This document shows positions 17,200 through 25,229 of a DNA stretch of 27,135 nucleotides, piece after piece (the first letter of the stretch is position 1; the number at the start of each line of letters is the position of its first letter). Location: positions 1-27,135 of the forward strand of contig JBFELO010000060.1 in the NCBI GenBank assembly GCA_041552055.1, given 5' to 3'. The DNA comes from JBFELO01 sp041552055. GTDB taxonomy: Bacteria > Acidobacteriota > Thermoanaerobaculia > Thermoanaerobaculales > Sulfomarinibacteraceae. The notes below the pieces were generated by a model that worked only from the letters and a program-made list of their open reading frames with translations, was not told the DNA's origin and ran no database searches. The position numbers and the translations under genes are program-made.

Positions 17200-17555
17200 C
17201 CAGACCTCCGAGGACGTGTCTACCGGGCAGTCATAACATCCGCAGGCCGCCGCTGATTCCTGTCACGGAAAGCGATTCAACTCTGGCAGGCCAACGACCG
17301 CCTTCGCCCCTCCTCACCCCCGAACGTGCGTCACTGGCGTTCGCACCATGTGCCACATCGCGGAGTTGATCATCAAGCCGCTCGCAACGGGAGCCACTTT
17401 CGCATTGGCTGAACTGTGTCGATCGCTCGAAGTCCACGACGAGCTCGGGGGTGTTTGCGGTAGCTCCATCCACAAGCCAACAACTGAGTAATTGTGACCG
17501 TGGCAGCGATTAGAATCAGCGCCGTTGCCAGCGTGACACTCGTCGCTCGGGTGGG
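17200..17555. other. Intergenic region, no gene seen
   Basis: About 355 bases between two minus-strand genes. The first 20 bases carry the ribosome site of the IPTL-CTERM gene. A minus-strand frame at 17231-17473 contains PELVVDFE, which resembles the end of a DNRLRE domain (RPELIIDF), but nothing else in it fits, so no gene is called. The stretch must also hold the promoter of the IPTL-CTERM gene; no clear one is visible. Confidence 0.5.
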
Positions 17556-18197
17556 TCACTCGCCGCCCTTGACGTGACGCTGGTAAAAGCGACGAGCCTT
17601 GGCCCGATTGCCGCATTCAGCCATGTCGCACCACCGCCGGCTCCGGTTGCGGCTCTCATCGAGGAACATCCAGGAACAGCTGTCGGAACTGCACTCCTTG
17701 ACCCGATCGAGCAGATCAGAAACCAAGAGGTCCGCCGCTGACAGAACGATCGGCCAGAGGAGTTCCTCGAGGTGTTTTCCATCTCCCACGACGATCCACT
17801 CGACGCCATCCTCGGAGGGCATCAACCGAAGCTGGGACAGCACCTCCGCAAGCTCGCGATTCATGAGCGAAACGTCGTCGCTCGCCGGCCGTTCGTTCCT
17901 CACGACTGCGGAGAACACCCCGTAGAGTGCCTCGCGGAGTTCGCGTGCCCGGAGCAGGAAGTCATGTCCGGGCACATCCTCGGAGGGCGCCTCCGGCGTG
18001 ACGCGATACGCCTTTGCGATACCTTCAGGGACGACGAGCCCATGTCGAGAAGCCCACTCGAAAAATAGGTCGAGGTCCTCCAGCCGATCTGGAGGATCGT
18101 TCCGCAACTCGCCCTCGGTGTTGATGAAATCGAGGCACAGCCGAGCGTCTGCAACACCCAATCCTGAGGTGCGGAGTGTTGAGTTCCTCTTAACCAC
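17556..18197 (-). CDS. CGNR zinc-finger transcriptional regulator (ABATE domain)
   Basis: A 213-residue protein. Start GTG at 18195-18197, with AAGGA about seven bases upstream. The N-terminal region, DARLCLDFINTEGELR followed by LEDLDLFFEWASRHGL, is the ABATE putative stress-sensing domain. The C-terminal 45 residues form the CGNR zinc finger: Cys169, Cys174, Cys190 and Cys195 in a C-x4-C-x15-C-x4-C pattern, with WCDMAECGNRAKARRFYQRH as the diagnostic block. These proteins are DNA-binding regulators. It is divergent from the EamA exporter gene, and inverted repeats lie in the shared promoter region. By inference it represses or activates the exporter and itself. Confidence 0.92.
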   Translation of the reverse strand: MVKRNSTLRTSGLGVADARLCLDFINTEGELRNDPPDRLEDLDLFFEWASRHGLVVPEGIAKAYRVTPEAPSEDVPGHDFLLRARELREALYGVFSAVVRNERPASDDVSLMNRELAEVLSQLRLMPSEDGVEWIVVGDGKHLEELLWPIVLSAADLLVSDLLDRVKECSSDSCSWMFLDESRNRSRRWCDMAECGNRAKARRFYQRHVKGGE

Positions 18198-18270
18198 TAA
18201 AAAATCCTTGACAGGTTATAACACACCTGATACGATTCCAACCGTCAAAACTATTATAGATGGTTAAAAG
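18187..18270. promoter_or_regulatory. Long-spaced inverted repeat around the divergent promoter
   Basis: CTCTTAACCA (18187-18196) and TGGTTAAAAG (18261-18270) are inverted copies (nine of ten) on either side of the divergent promoter. The first arm overlaps the regulator start codon. Their symmetric placement suggests paired operator sites, possibly bridged by the CGNR protein. Confidence 0.45.
18208..18236 (+). promoter_or_regulatory. Sigma-70-like promoter with operator for the EamA gene
   Basis: TTGACA (18208-18213, perfect -35), a 17-base spacer and TACGAT (18231-18236, -10) make the best vegetative-type promoter in the window. An inverted repeat, CAGGT (18212-18216) and ACCTG (18225-18229), lies between the two boxes, where a bound regulator would block polymerase. 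On the other strand TATAAC in the same spacer could serve as the -10 of the regulator gene. Confidence 0.65.
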
Positions 18271-18319
18271 ACACAAAACAAGAGACAGGCTCACTTTCAC
18301 ATCTTCGGGAGGCCAAGCC

Positions 18320-19333
18320 ATGACGAGAGATCCGAGGAACTTCGCCGGCATCGCAGCCGTATTGTTGGCTTCTGCGATTTGGGGTGGCTCGTTCGTCCTT
18401 GCCAAGTTCGCCATGGTCGAGCTTCCGGTTCCGCACGTCGTCCTCTATCGCTTCCTCTTCGCCGCTGTGCCGATGCTTCCGTTTCTGCTCCGCAGCCGGT
18501 CGCAGATCGCTCGCAAAGACATTCCACTGTTCCTTTTGACCGGGTTTCTCATGGTGCCGGTGACGATCTTTCTTCAATTCGTCGGCCTCGAGCTGGCGGG
18601 CGCCACGAGCACCGCGTTGATGGTCGGGGTCGGCACACCGCTATTGGCGGTCGCTGGCGTGATCTTCGAGAAGGAAGTGCTCGGAAGACGAGGGTGGAGT
18701 GCAGCGGGGTTGTCGAGCGTCGGTGTCGTGCTCCTGGTCGGTTCGCCGGGAGAAGGAGACAACTGGATCGGCAGTCTTCTCGTATTCGCTTCGATCGTCA
18801 TCTCGGTGGTCTGGGTGCTCACCAGCAAGCGACTTGTCCAGCGCTATCCGGCGTTCTTCGCCACCGGCTGGATCATTGTCTTTGGAACTGGGTTCCTGAT
18901 TCCCATCTCGTTGCTCTGGTCAGGCGCGCCGAGGCTCGATCTGTCCGGTACCGTATGGGTCAGCTTGGTCGGGCTCGGAGTCGGCTGCACGACCTTTGCC
19001 TATGCAATGTGGAATTGGGGGGTCTCGCGAATCGGTGCCGCCTCGGCCGGGATCTACCTCAACCTCGAGCCGATGACAGGCGCCCTCCTCGGCATCGTCA
19101 TACTGGACGATCCTGTCAACATAGGCATTATCACCGGCGGTGGGTTGATCCTGACGGCGGCGATGATGACCTCAACGGCAGCGCAGCCCGGCGCAGTTCC
19201 CGAACGCGAGATGCTCTCCCTCTCTCCGCTTGCCGCGGACTGGGGACCTGGCACCAATGTGCCGTGCCTGGAGGTTGGAGCTGAACCGGCCAGAGTCGGG
19301 GTCGTCCCTTTCAGGGCGACGATCCCGAGCTAG
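18320..19333 (+). CDS. EamA/DMT family transporter (RhaT-like exporter)
   Basis: A 337-residue protein. The ATG at 18320 is preferred to one at 18260 because GGGAGG lies eight bases before it. It has ten predicted membrane segments in two EamA halves. The first half starts FAGIAAVLLASAIWGGSFVL, and the second contains YAMWNWGVSRIGAASAGIYL and NLEPMTGALLG, the usual second-half motif. Such proteins move metabolites or drugs across the inner membrane; the substrate cannot be told. After the last helix the reading frame goes on for about 45 hydrophilic residues, longer than usual for the family, which may be a late extension into former intergenic DNA. Control by the divergent CGNR regulator is likely. 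Confidence 0.9.
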   Translation: MTRDPRNFAGIAAVLLASAIWGGSFVLAKFAMVELPVPHVVLYRFLFAAVPMLPFLLRSRSQIARKDIPLFLLTGFLMVPVTIFLQFVGLELAGATSTALMVGVGTPLLAVAGVIFEKEVLGRRGWSAAGLSSVGVVLLVGSPGEGDNWIGSLLVFASIVISVVWVLTSKRLVQRYPAFFATGWIIVFGTGFLIPISLLWSGAPRLDLSGTVWVSLVGLGVGCTTFAYAMWNWGVSRIGAASAGIYLNLEPMTGALLGIVILDDPVNIGIITGGGLILTAAMMTSTAAQPGAVPEREMLSLSPLAADWGPGTNVPCLEVGAEPARVGVVPFRATIPS

Positions 19334-19495
19334 CTGAGTCGATCCGGCAAGAATGCCAGGACAGCGAGTGAGTGATCTGGCGGAAGAGAGGAACCTGCAG
19401 GGTGGGGGTGAGGTGGGACACGGCAGCGTACGGCCGTCAGCCGGCGAGGTCGAGTTGCGAAGATGTGTGAGGGGGACAATGTCGCAGCTACCGAC

Positions 19496-19526
19496 GGCAA
19501 TGCAACGATGCGGGACGTGGCACCCC
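19496..19526 (-). repeat. REP-like repeat, half copy
   Basis: GGCAATGCAACGATGCGGGA followed by CGTGGCACCCC matches the right arm of the palindrome at 3702-3751 and, on the minus strand, the arms at 10921 and 26094. It lies eight bases beyond the stop of the 1060-residue gene, so it could also act in 3' end formation. Confidence 0.65.
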
Positions 19527-19534
19527 GGGGAATG

Positions 19535-22500
19535 CTAGGAATCTGAGGAGAAATGCATTGGCACGGTCGTGGCATCGTTCGTGTTGTTGTCGAGCACGGA
19601 GGCGTAGGCGAACACGCCGTCGCCCGACAGGACATCGACTTGTGCCCAGGCAGCGTCGAGGTCCTCACGGCCGACGCGGTTGAAGAAGGGACGGTATTCC
19701 TGCTGCCACTGTCCGGGCTCCAGGGTGATTGTGAAACTCTCGAGCGATAAGCCCTCGCCGTCGAAGAGCGTGACATCCACCTTCGCCGTGGCGGTGCCGG
19801 CGTTCAAGAGGCCAATGTTGGTCCGGAAGCCGGTGTTTTCCAGAAGATGCGGCAGCACCCCAGACTGCCCAGCAGCCAGGCCGGCCGTGGCCTCTTCGCC
19901 CTCGAGGTATTGACCAAAGGTGCCGTCCGGCATGCAAGGGTGGTTGGGCTCCAGATGGTACGCAGTGCGCGACGCGACAATCAGGGGTCCGTCCGCGCAC
20001 AACTCGAGCGCCCCGGATCCCTCCGCGCTCTCATCGATCCAGCTCACCACGTCCACCAGATTCACCATCGCCTTGGGCGCGACATCGTGGCTCCTCACCG
20101 ACACGCCGTCCGGACCGTGAAAACGCAGCTCCGCAGAGACCGTGTCCGTGCCTACGCCGAGCAGTCCGAGATCGGACGTCCACAAGTTGCCATTCGCGCC
20201 GTCGGCGTGGCTCACCACGGGCACCCAGTAGCTCCATATGCACTCGGTGGTGCCAGCAGAAACCGTGATGGTCTCGGACACCGAGTCGACGCCCGCATCG
20301 TTCGCTACTTCAAGTGTGACGTCGAAAACGCCCGCTTCGGCATAGGTATGAACCGGGTTCTGGAGCTCGCTCGAGCCACCATCTCCGAAGTCCCAGGACC
20401 AAGATGTCGGGTCGCCCGAGGAGGTGTCGATGAACTGAACCTCTTGCCCCGCGTGCGGCTCGGAGGGGGTCCAGCTGAGGCCCGCTTCCGGCCTCGTTCC
20501 GACTCCTGCTGGCTCTATTCTCAGTTCGTCAAGAACCGGCAAATCCTCGCCCGAGTTGTGCTGCAGGGCCACGGTCACCTGGAGGTACCGACCGGCCGGC
20601 GTCGCCGTCAGATGGTTGCCGCGAACCACCTGTTCCCAGCTCGACCAGGACACCATGTCTTCGGAGCTGCGAACGCGGACCGCGATCACCGTGCCCTCCG
20701 GCTCGGTTCCCGTCCAGGAGACCTTCCCCCACGGGGCGTTGGCGGCCAAGGCGTCGTGGATCACGGTCCAGCTTCCGAAGTGGGAGGTGATCGAGCGCGC
20801 GACGATGCCGGTCATGTCGCCAGCGCCATCGTGGCCGCCGCTCGAGCGGATCTCCCTTTGGAGGTCGGCCGAATTCGCCGCCGGGTCGATGCGAACGATG
20901 ACGTCGTTGGAGACCCCTAGTACCCACACCTTCCCGGCACCGTCGACAGCCACCGCGGTGGGACCGTTGGAAATCGGTAAGCGGGATCTGAAGAATCCGT
21001 CGTTGGAAAAGCGTCGGATCGTACCGGAGCCCGGGGCGGCAACCCACACATCGCCGTCAGAGGTCACCGCGATGCCGTTGGATTGCCAATCGACCGCCAC
21101 TTCCCAGTCCGGCTCGCCGCTCGCCAGATCGATGCACGACATCCTGCTGTCCGAGAAGCCAGTGGTGAAGAGGTGATCGGCGCCGTCGAGCGCCATTCCC
21201 CGGGAACCATGCTCCAGCTGGACCTCGCGCAGGTCACGGGTGGAGGGATCGAAGCGCAGCACCGAGGCGTCGGGCCAAGCCGAGTACCATAGCGCTCCGC
21301 TGCGATCGATGACCCCGAGGTATGGCCTGCCGGTGTGCGTCGATACGTCGACGGTGTCGAGAATCTCACCGCTCTGGCCTGCCACCCGGTAGAGGGTACT
21401 GCTGGTCGCAACACCTGCCCACACGTCGTTCGCCGCATCGACCGCCACGGCCTGAAGATGGTTGTTCTGATAGAGATCGTGATCGTCGCCCGGCACGTAG
21501 AGCCCCTCCTCGCCGGCCACCAGTACCACCTCGTACAACACGCACTCATCGCTTCCCCAGTCGAGCAGCTCGTCGCCAGTGATCAAGCCGTCTGCGTCGG
21601 TATCCCGTGAACTGTCTATGACGCCGTTGCGGTCGCGGTCGACGCATCCGCCGCTTTCGGGCAATCCGATCTTGACGAGAGTGCCGGCGCCACGATTACC
21701 GACCCAGCAGTCGCCGTAGAGATCGACCGCGGTCGGTGACGGTTCGAGCTCTCGATCCGGACCGGTCCGGTAGCGGGCGAGCTCGTCACCCGTATCGGTA
21801 TCGATCTTCGACACCGTTCCGGAACCCGTGTTGGGAACCCAAAGGTGGGGATGGGTGTTCCACTCGTCCGAGAGCCGGAGCGAGTCTTCGCTGGACTCCA
21901 GGCCGACTGAAGTCCCGAGCTCGAAATCCTCGTCGGTGGTGTAGGTGTAGCCCGTGGCGACCTGAGTGCCGTCGTCTGCCACCAGTATCACGTTGTCGAT
22001 GTAGGCACCCTCGAACTGGTTGCTGTGATCCGACTGGTAGACAAAGGCGATCCACACGAGCGGGTTACCCGTGACATCTCCTGCTTCGCCCCAGTCGTTC
22101 AAGTCGACGGTCATTACACTCCAGCCGCTGCTGTCGGTGGAGGTCGCACTGCCGCTGAAGACTTCGCCGTCGGTGGAAGCGAGCCACATGACCAGGTCGT
22201 AAAACTGCTCGGTGCGCAGCCACAGGTCGAAGCTGAGCGTGCCGGTCACGGCGTCGGAGAGATCGAACGGGCCGACGATTGTCCAGCTCGCCGTGTGCGG
22301 TGGCACCTGGGCTCCTGGCCCCGGCGCATCCGGGCCGGTCTCGGCGCACCGGATACTGTGGGAGCCTTTCGAGGCACGAAAGTCGGTCCGTCCCCAGTCC
22401 ACGTCGGCCGCCTCCTCCGGGTGGGTCACCCGCCATGGCGGCGTCGGCCAGCTCTCTTCGAAAGACTCCGAGAGCAGGATGATCAGCTCTTTGGATCGGG

Positions 22501-22717
22501 CGGCCGGAAAGTTCACCGGTCCGGTCGACGGGTTGTCGGCGGGAGTGATGCTGGACTGGTGGACAGTCGATCCTGCCGCCACATCTCGGACGTCGAGCAG
22601 CGCCTCGCCAGTCCCTGCCTTCTCCCCCGCAGCCGCTCCGAGCGTCGGCGCGATCAATACGAGGAGGCTGGCGAGAGCCAAGATTGGCAGGGTCTTCAAC
22701 GAGTGATCACGGTGCAT
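19535..22717 (-). CDS. Large secreted multidomain surface protein (propeller, PKD, C-terminal surface module)
   Basis: A 1060-residue protein. Start ATG 22715-22717, with GGAGGT five to six bases upstream; a longer frame lacks a signal. Residues 1-30 are a signal peptide. About 75-255 is a jelly-roll, MAM-like region (SESFEESWPTPPW to YIDNVILV). About 286-610 is a Vgb/NHL-type beta-propeller (LWVPNTGSGTVSKIDTDTGD), with an inserted EF-hand-like loop, DRDRNGVIDSSRDTDADGL, at about 359-377. About 635-735 resembles a discoidin-like sandwich. About 749-817 is a PKD domain (SWSWDFGDG). About 827-1060 is the surface module, with GTFGQYLEG, ENTGFRTNIGLLN and the ending YASVLDNNTNDATT. It is the last gene of a three-gene unit. 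Part of it is copied at 15892-16400. A role in attachment or glycan binding is inferred only. Confidence 0.88.
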   Translation of the reverse strand: MHRDHSLKTLPILALASLLVLIAPTLGAAAGEKAGTGEALLDVRDVAAGSTVHQSSITPADNPSTGPVNFPAARSKELIILLSESFEESWPTPPWRVTHPEEAADVDWGRTDFRASKGSHSIRCAETGPDAPGPGAQVPPHTASWTIVGPFDLSDAVTGTLSFDLWLRTEQFYDLVMWLASTDGEVFSGSATSTDSSGWSVMTVDLNDWGEAGDVTGNPLVWIAFVYQSDHSNQFEGAYIDNVILVADDGTQVATGYTYTTDEDFELGTSVGLESSEDSLRLSDEWNTHPHLWVPNTGSGTVSKIDTDTGDELARYRTGPDRELEPSPTAVDLYGDCWVGNRGAGTLVKIGLPESGGCVDRDRNGVIDSSRDTDADGLITGDELLDWGSDECVLYEVVLVAGEEGLYVPGDDHDLYQNNHLQAVAVDAANDVWAGVATSSTLYRVAGQSGEILDTVDVSTHTGRPYLGVIDRSGALWYSAWPDASVLRFDPSTRDLREVQLEHGSRGMALDGADHLFTTGFSDSRMSCIDLASGEPDWEVAVDWQSNGIAVTSDGDVWVAAPGSGTIRRFSNDGFFRSRLPISNGPTAVAVDGAGKVWVLGVSNDVIVRIDPAANSADLQREIRSSGGHDGAGDMTGIVARSITSHFGSWTVIHDALAANAPWGKVSWTGTEPEGTVIAVRVRSSEDMVSWSSWEQVVRGNHLTATPAGRYLQVTVALQHNSGEDLPVLDELRIEPAGVGTRPEAGLSWTPSEPHAGQEVQFIDTSSGDPTSWSWDFGDGGSSELQNPVHTYAEAGVFDVTLEVANDAGVDSVSETITVSAGTTECIWSYWVPVVSHADGANGNLWTSDLGLLGVGTDTVSAELRFHGPDGVSVRSHDVAPKAMVNLVDVVSWIDESAEGSGALELCADGPLIVASRTAYHLEPNHPCMPDGTFGQYLEGEEATAGLAAGQSGVLPHLLENTGFRTNIGLLNAGTATAKVDVTLFDGEGLSLESFTITLEPGQWQQEYRPFFNRVGREDLDAAWAQVDVLSGDGVFAYASVLDNNTNDATTVPMHFSSDS

Positions 22718-22743
22718 CACACACCTCCGTCGAACAGCCGTCT

Positions 22744-23556
22744 TCAGAACTCGGCGATGGCCCGGAGGTAAGGGCCGTTCAAGCTCGCCGGGCCGCTGTC
22801 CCGTCGCCAGTCGCGGTACCACCACCCACCCTCGAGGGCGAAACGAGAAATGGGCAGCCAACGCACCCCGAGATCCACTCCGTACATGGTTCGGGAGATG
22901 TCGTCACTCAGCTCCGCCGTACCCACTGGCGAGCCATCAGATCCGTCGGAGTACACGCGGGCATCACGATCTCCCTCGGCCCAGCGGATCGCCACGCGAG
23001 CCGACAGGTTGAGCCGATTGCCCGCCTTCAGATGGCCGTCCGCACCGAGGGCGAGCCCTCAAAGTCTGCTTGTGGCGTGCTAGGACCTCGTGCCGTCGTC
23101 GCTGCCAGCGGTCCGGATTTCGTCAATCCTCATATGAGTGACACCGAACCAGGACCTCAACCCGGAGCGTGGATTGTCGCCGAACCACTGCGTGAAGGCG
23201 AGGTCGTAGACCTCGAAATCCGCTGTGAGATCGTGATCGACCTGGTCACCGCTGTCGGGATCCGTGAATGACCCGACCGCCCGCACCGTCTGGTACCACT
23301 CGCCATCGACGATAAAGCCGTAGGTCGTTCCCGCGACCATCATGCGCGCCCCGGCGAGGCCGAACTCCGTGGTTTCCTCCGGCTGCCATTCGTCGTATTT
23401 TCCGACGTTCCACCAACCCCAGGCCGCCTTATCGGAGTAGGAAACGGTGGAGTTGGCACCGGTCAGCTCGAGAGAAGTCACCGTGTCGTTACACAGGCCT
23501 ACCCTCGGCACGAGGATCGTGACTACGACGGCCGCAGCGGTCAGCCATTTGCGCAC
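22744..23556 (-). pseudogene. Outer-membrane beta-barrel gene with compensating frameshifts
   Basis: The 5' part (23556-23080) begins VRKWLTAAAVVVTILVPRVG, a signal peptide, and runs in amphipathic strands (AAWGWWNVGKYDEWQ, YGFIVDGEWYQTVRAV, FEVYDLAFTQWFG) before TAG. The 3' part (about 23060-22744), in the same frame, continues GADGHLKAGNRLNLSARVAI and ends YLRAIAEF, with the terminal Phe of outer-membrane barrels. Two in-frame stops (TAG at 23080 and a TGA 21 bases further on) separate them. The neighbouring frame is open across the gap and reads TARGPSTPQADFEG, so a +1 and a later -1 shift restore one protein of about 270 residues. It is either a recent pseudogene or two sequencing errors. 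GGGGGTG lies upstream of the GTG start. Confidence 0.75.
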
Positions 23557-23585
23557 CAACAGTCACCCCCGCATGTAGATTCTTC

Positions 23586-23810
23586 CTACACGATCTCTTC
23601 AGGATCCGATGCGTCGATGATGACCCTGTTGCTGCCGAGGGAGACATGTAATCCGGAGACTTCTATGCGTGTGGGGGTCGGTCCCCAGATTCCGACATGC
23701 AACTCGACGGCATGCTCTGGACAGTCTTGACCTCGCGCCGGAGAAGAGAAAGTCAACACGGCATACCCCGCGGCCGCGATGGCACGGGCCGAGCACCGTA
23801 GTGTTTTCAT
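23586..23810 (-). CDS. Small exported protein
   Basis: A 74-residue protein with AGGAG seven bases before the ATG at 23808-23810, so it is probably translated. Residues 1-28 are a signal peptide (MKTLRCSARA, hydrophobic core, SPARGQ). The mature part has only about 46 residues, with strands AVELHVGIWG and RIEVSGLHVSL and one cysteine. I recognise no family. It lies 29 bases upstream of the barrel gene, which is 26 bases upstream of the 1060-residue gene, so the three form a likely surface operon. Confidence 0.65.
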   Translation of the reverse strand: MKTLRCSARAIAAAGYAVLTFSSPARGQDCPEHAVELHVGIWGPTPTRIEVSGLHVSLGSNRVIIDASDPEEIV

Positions 23811-24512
23811 GGCTTTCTCCTACGCAACTCAATATGGCCCTCGCCGAGCCGTTTGTCCTTCGGGAAACGTTTCGGTTTGATGAGTACTGGACTACGCCGT
23901 TGACTGCCCTGTGCACCACTCTCTCACTGCGGCGACGTCGAACGGCTCGACGTTCAAGAAAACGTCGTCTCACAGGATGCTGACACCACACCCTCGTCAT
24001 GACCGATCAGCAATCTCTCCCATCCCTTCCGGACGGGCGCCACCTGCGCTCGCCCCACTCGGGTGGCTTGTGTTCCTCGACACGCTCGGCCGGCTTCGCC
24101 TCGAGCTCCCGCCACGCGCCCTGGGAGGGGGGCTTTCTTCCTCTTCTTGGTTCCGCGTCCGACCCCTTAACATATCCATCCCTGGCGTTTTCGAGGACCC
24201 GATTGGATCTTCTCGATTGCCTTCGGAGTCGCTCGCCGTCCATCTGGTGTCCTCGTGCAAGAGAACGCCCCTCCGGTGTCTCATATGACTCAACGCTCTG
24301 AGGGGTTGGCGACAGCTATTCCTGGGAAGCAGCTCTAGCGACGACTTGCACCTGTGCAGTTGTCACCTCGAATTGGAGCGGACGGGCCCCTCGATCTGAC
24401 GAGCTGTCCTCTCCTTTCATTGCCACATGGAGCCGCTGAGTCACAACCGCAAAACCGCACGGTCGATCGTCCGTAAAGGTTGTTGGATCCGGAGATCCCC
24501 TTGGAGGTTGTG
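23811..24512. other. Gene-free region with a purine-biased, hairpin-rich segment
   Basis: About 700 bases without a supported gene. At about 23997-24300 the minus strand is strongly purine-rich, and three hairpins follow each other: GCCACC/GGTGGC (24039-24067), GTGT/ACAC (24070-24083) and GGC-TTC-GCC (24092-24100). All three minus-strand frames are open over part of it, but none shows a motif, and this openness follows from the base bias. A structured RNA, or the remnant of an intron or other element, is possible. The rest holds the promoters of the small exported protein and of the DoxX gene by position. Confidence 0.35.
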
Positions 24513-24977
24513 GTGTTACCACGGTTGTTTGCGACTCGAGATGATCTGCTTCCTCTCATCATCCGCTGCACCGTCGGACTCGTCATCCTGCCGCACGGTC
24601 TGCAGAAGCTCCTCGGCTGGTTCGGCGGTCACGGGCCGGCCGCCACCATCGAGGCGTTCCAGCAGTGGTTCGGCTTGCCGATGACCGTGACCGCGCTGGT
24701 GATTGCCGCAGAGTCTTTCGGCGCCCTGTCCCTGATTCTGGGGTTCGCGACCCGCCTGTGCGCCGCCAGCATTGGACTGGTCATGATCGGCGCGATCACC
24801 ATGGTCACCGGACGCTGGGGCTTCTTCATGAACTGGTACAACGAGCAGGGGCGGGGCGAGGGATTCGAGTACCACCTCCTCGTGCTCGGCATGGTGGCGG
24901 TCCTGATTCTCGACGGCGGGGGCCGTTATTCAGTCGACCGTTGGGTCTCCGGCCGCCTCAAGAACGAGCCGGGTTAA
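24513..24977 (+). CDS. DoxX family membrane protein
   Basis: A 154-residue protein. The GTG at 24513 is chosen because GGAGG (24503-24507) lies five bases upstream; a TTG at 24480 would add eleven residues. The family pattern is clear: LLPLIIRCTVGLVILPHGLQ then KLLGWFGG, the PHG-QK-FG block of DoxX, followed by helices at about residues 59-76, 83-100 and 127-141. DoxX proteins are four-helix inner-membrane proteins linked to quinone or thiosulfate metabolism and to redox stress. FMNWYNEQGRGEGFEYH before the last helix is also typical. It is transcribed alone as far as can be seen. Confidence 0.88.
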   Translation: MLPRLFATRDDLLPLIIRCTVGLVILPHGLQKLLGWFGGHGPAATIEAFQQWFGLPMTVTALVIAAESFGALSLILGFATRLCAASIGLVMIGAITMVTGRWGFFMNWYNEQGRGEGFEYHLLVLGMVAVLILDGGGRYSVDRWVSGRLKNEPG

Positions 24978-25019
24978 CGCCTCCCGGCCGCGAGGAGAGA
25001 CCATCCCAAGGTGCCATGA

Positions 25020-25044
25020 GGTGCCACGTTCACATGTGTTGGCC
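25020..25044 (+). repeat. Weak REP-like half copy
   Basis: GGTGCCACGTTC (25020-25031) matches the first twelve bases of the REP-like arm, but the continuation (ACATGTGTTGG) diverges. It is preceded by AAGGTGCCATGA. It could be a decayed copy or a chance match. Confidence 0.3.
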
Positions 25045-25229
25045 TGTGCTGGTCGCTCAAACTGAAGGGGTGCCAACAGCAGCGGGTTCGCCAATCAACA
25101 ACTATGTACTTGTGAACGTAGTGCCCTTGGAAGATAGCGAGATCAAGCGCGCGCCGAAAACCTGCACGTCTCGATTGCGTATTAGCCTGTGATCGGGCCA
25201 AACAGCCCCTGGAGTTGACGCGACCGGCT

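Noticed and set aside
17231..17473. Minus-strand frame containing PELVVDFE, similar to a DNRLRE end
   Set aside because: Only eight residues match; the rest has no beta-domain pattern, so it is not supported as a duplicated fragment.
17465..17500. Similarity between CAACAACTGAGTAATTGTGA (17480 region) and CAACAACTATGTACTTGTGA (25096 region)
   Set aside because: About 20 matching bases with gaps in only two places, with no extension on either side; too weak to call a repeat.
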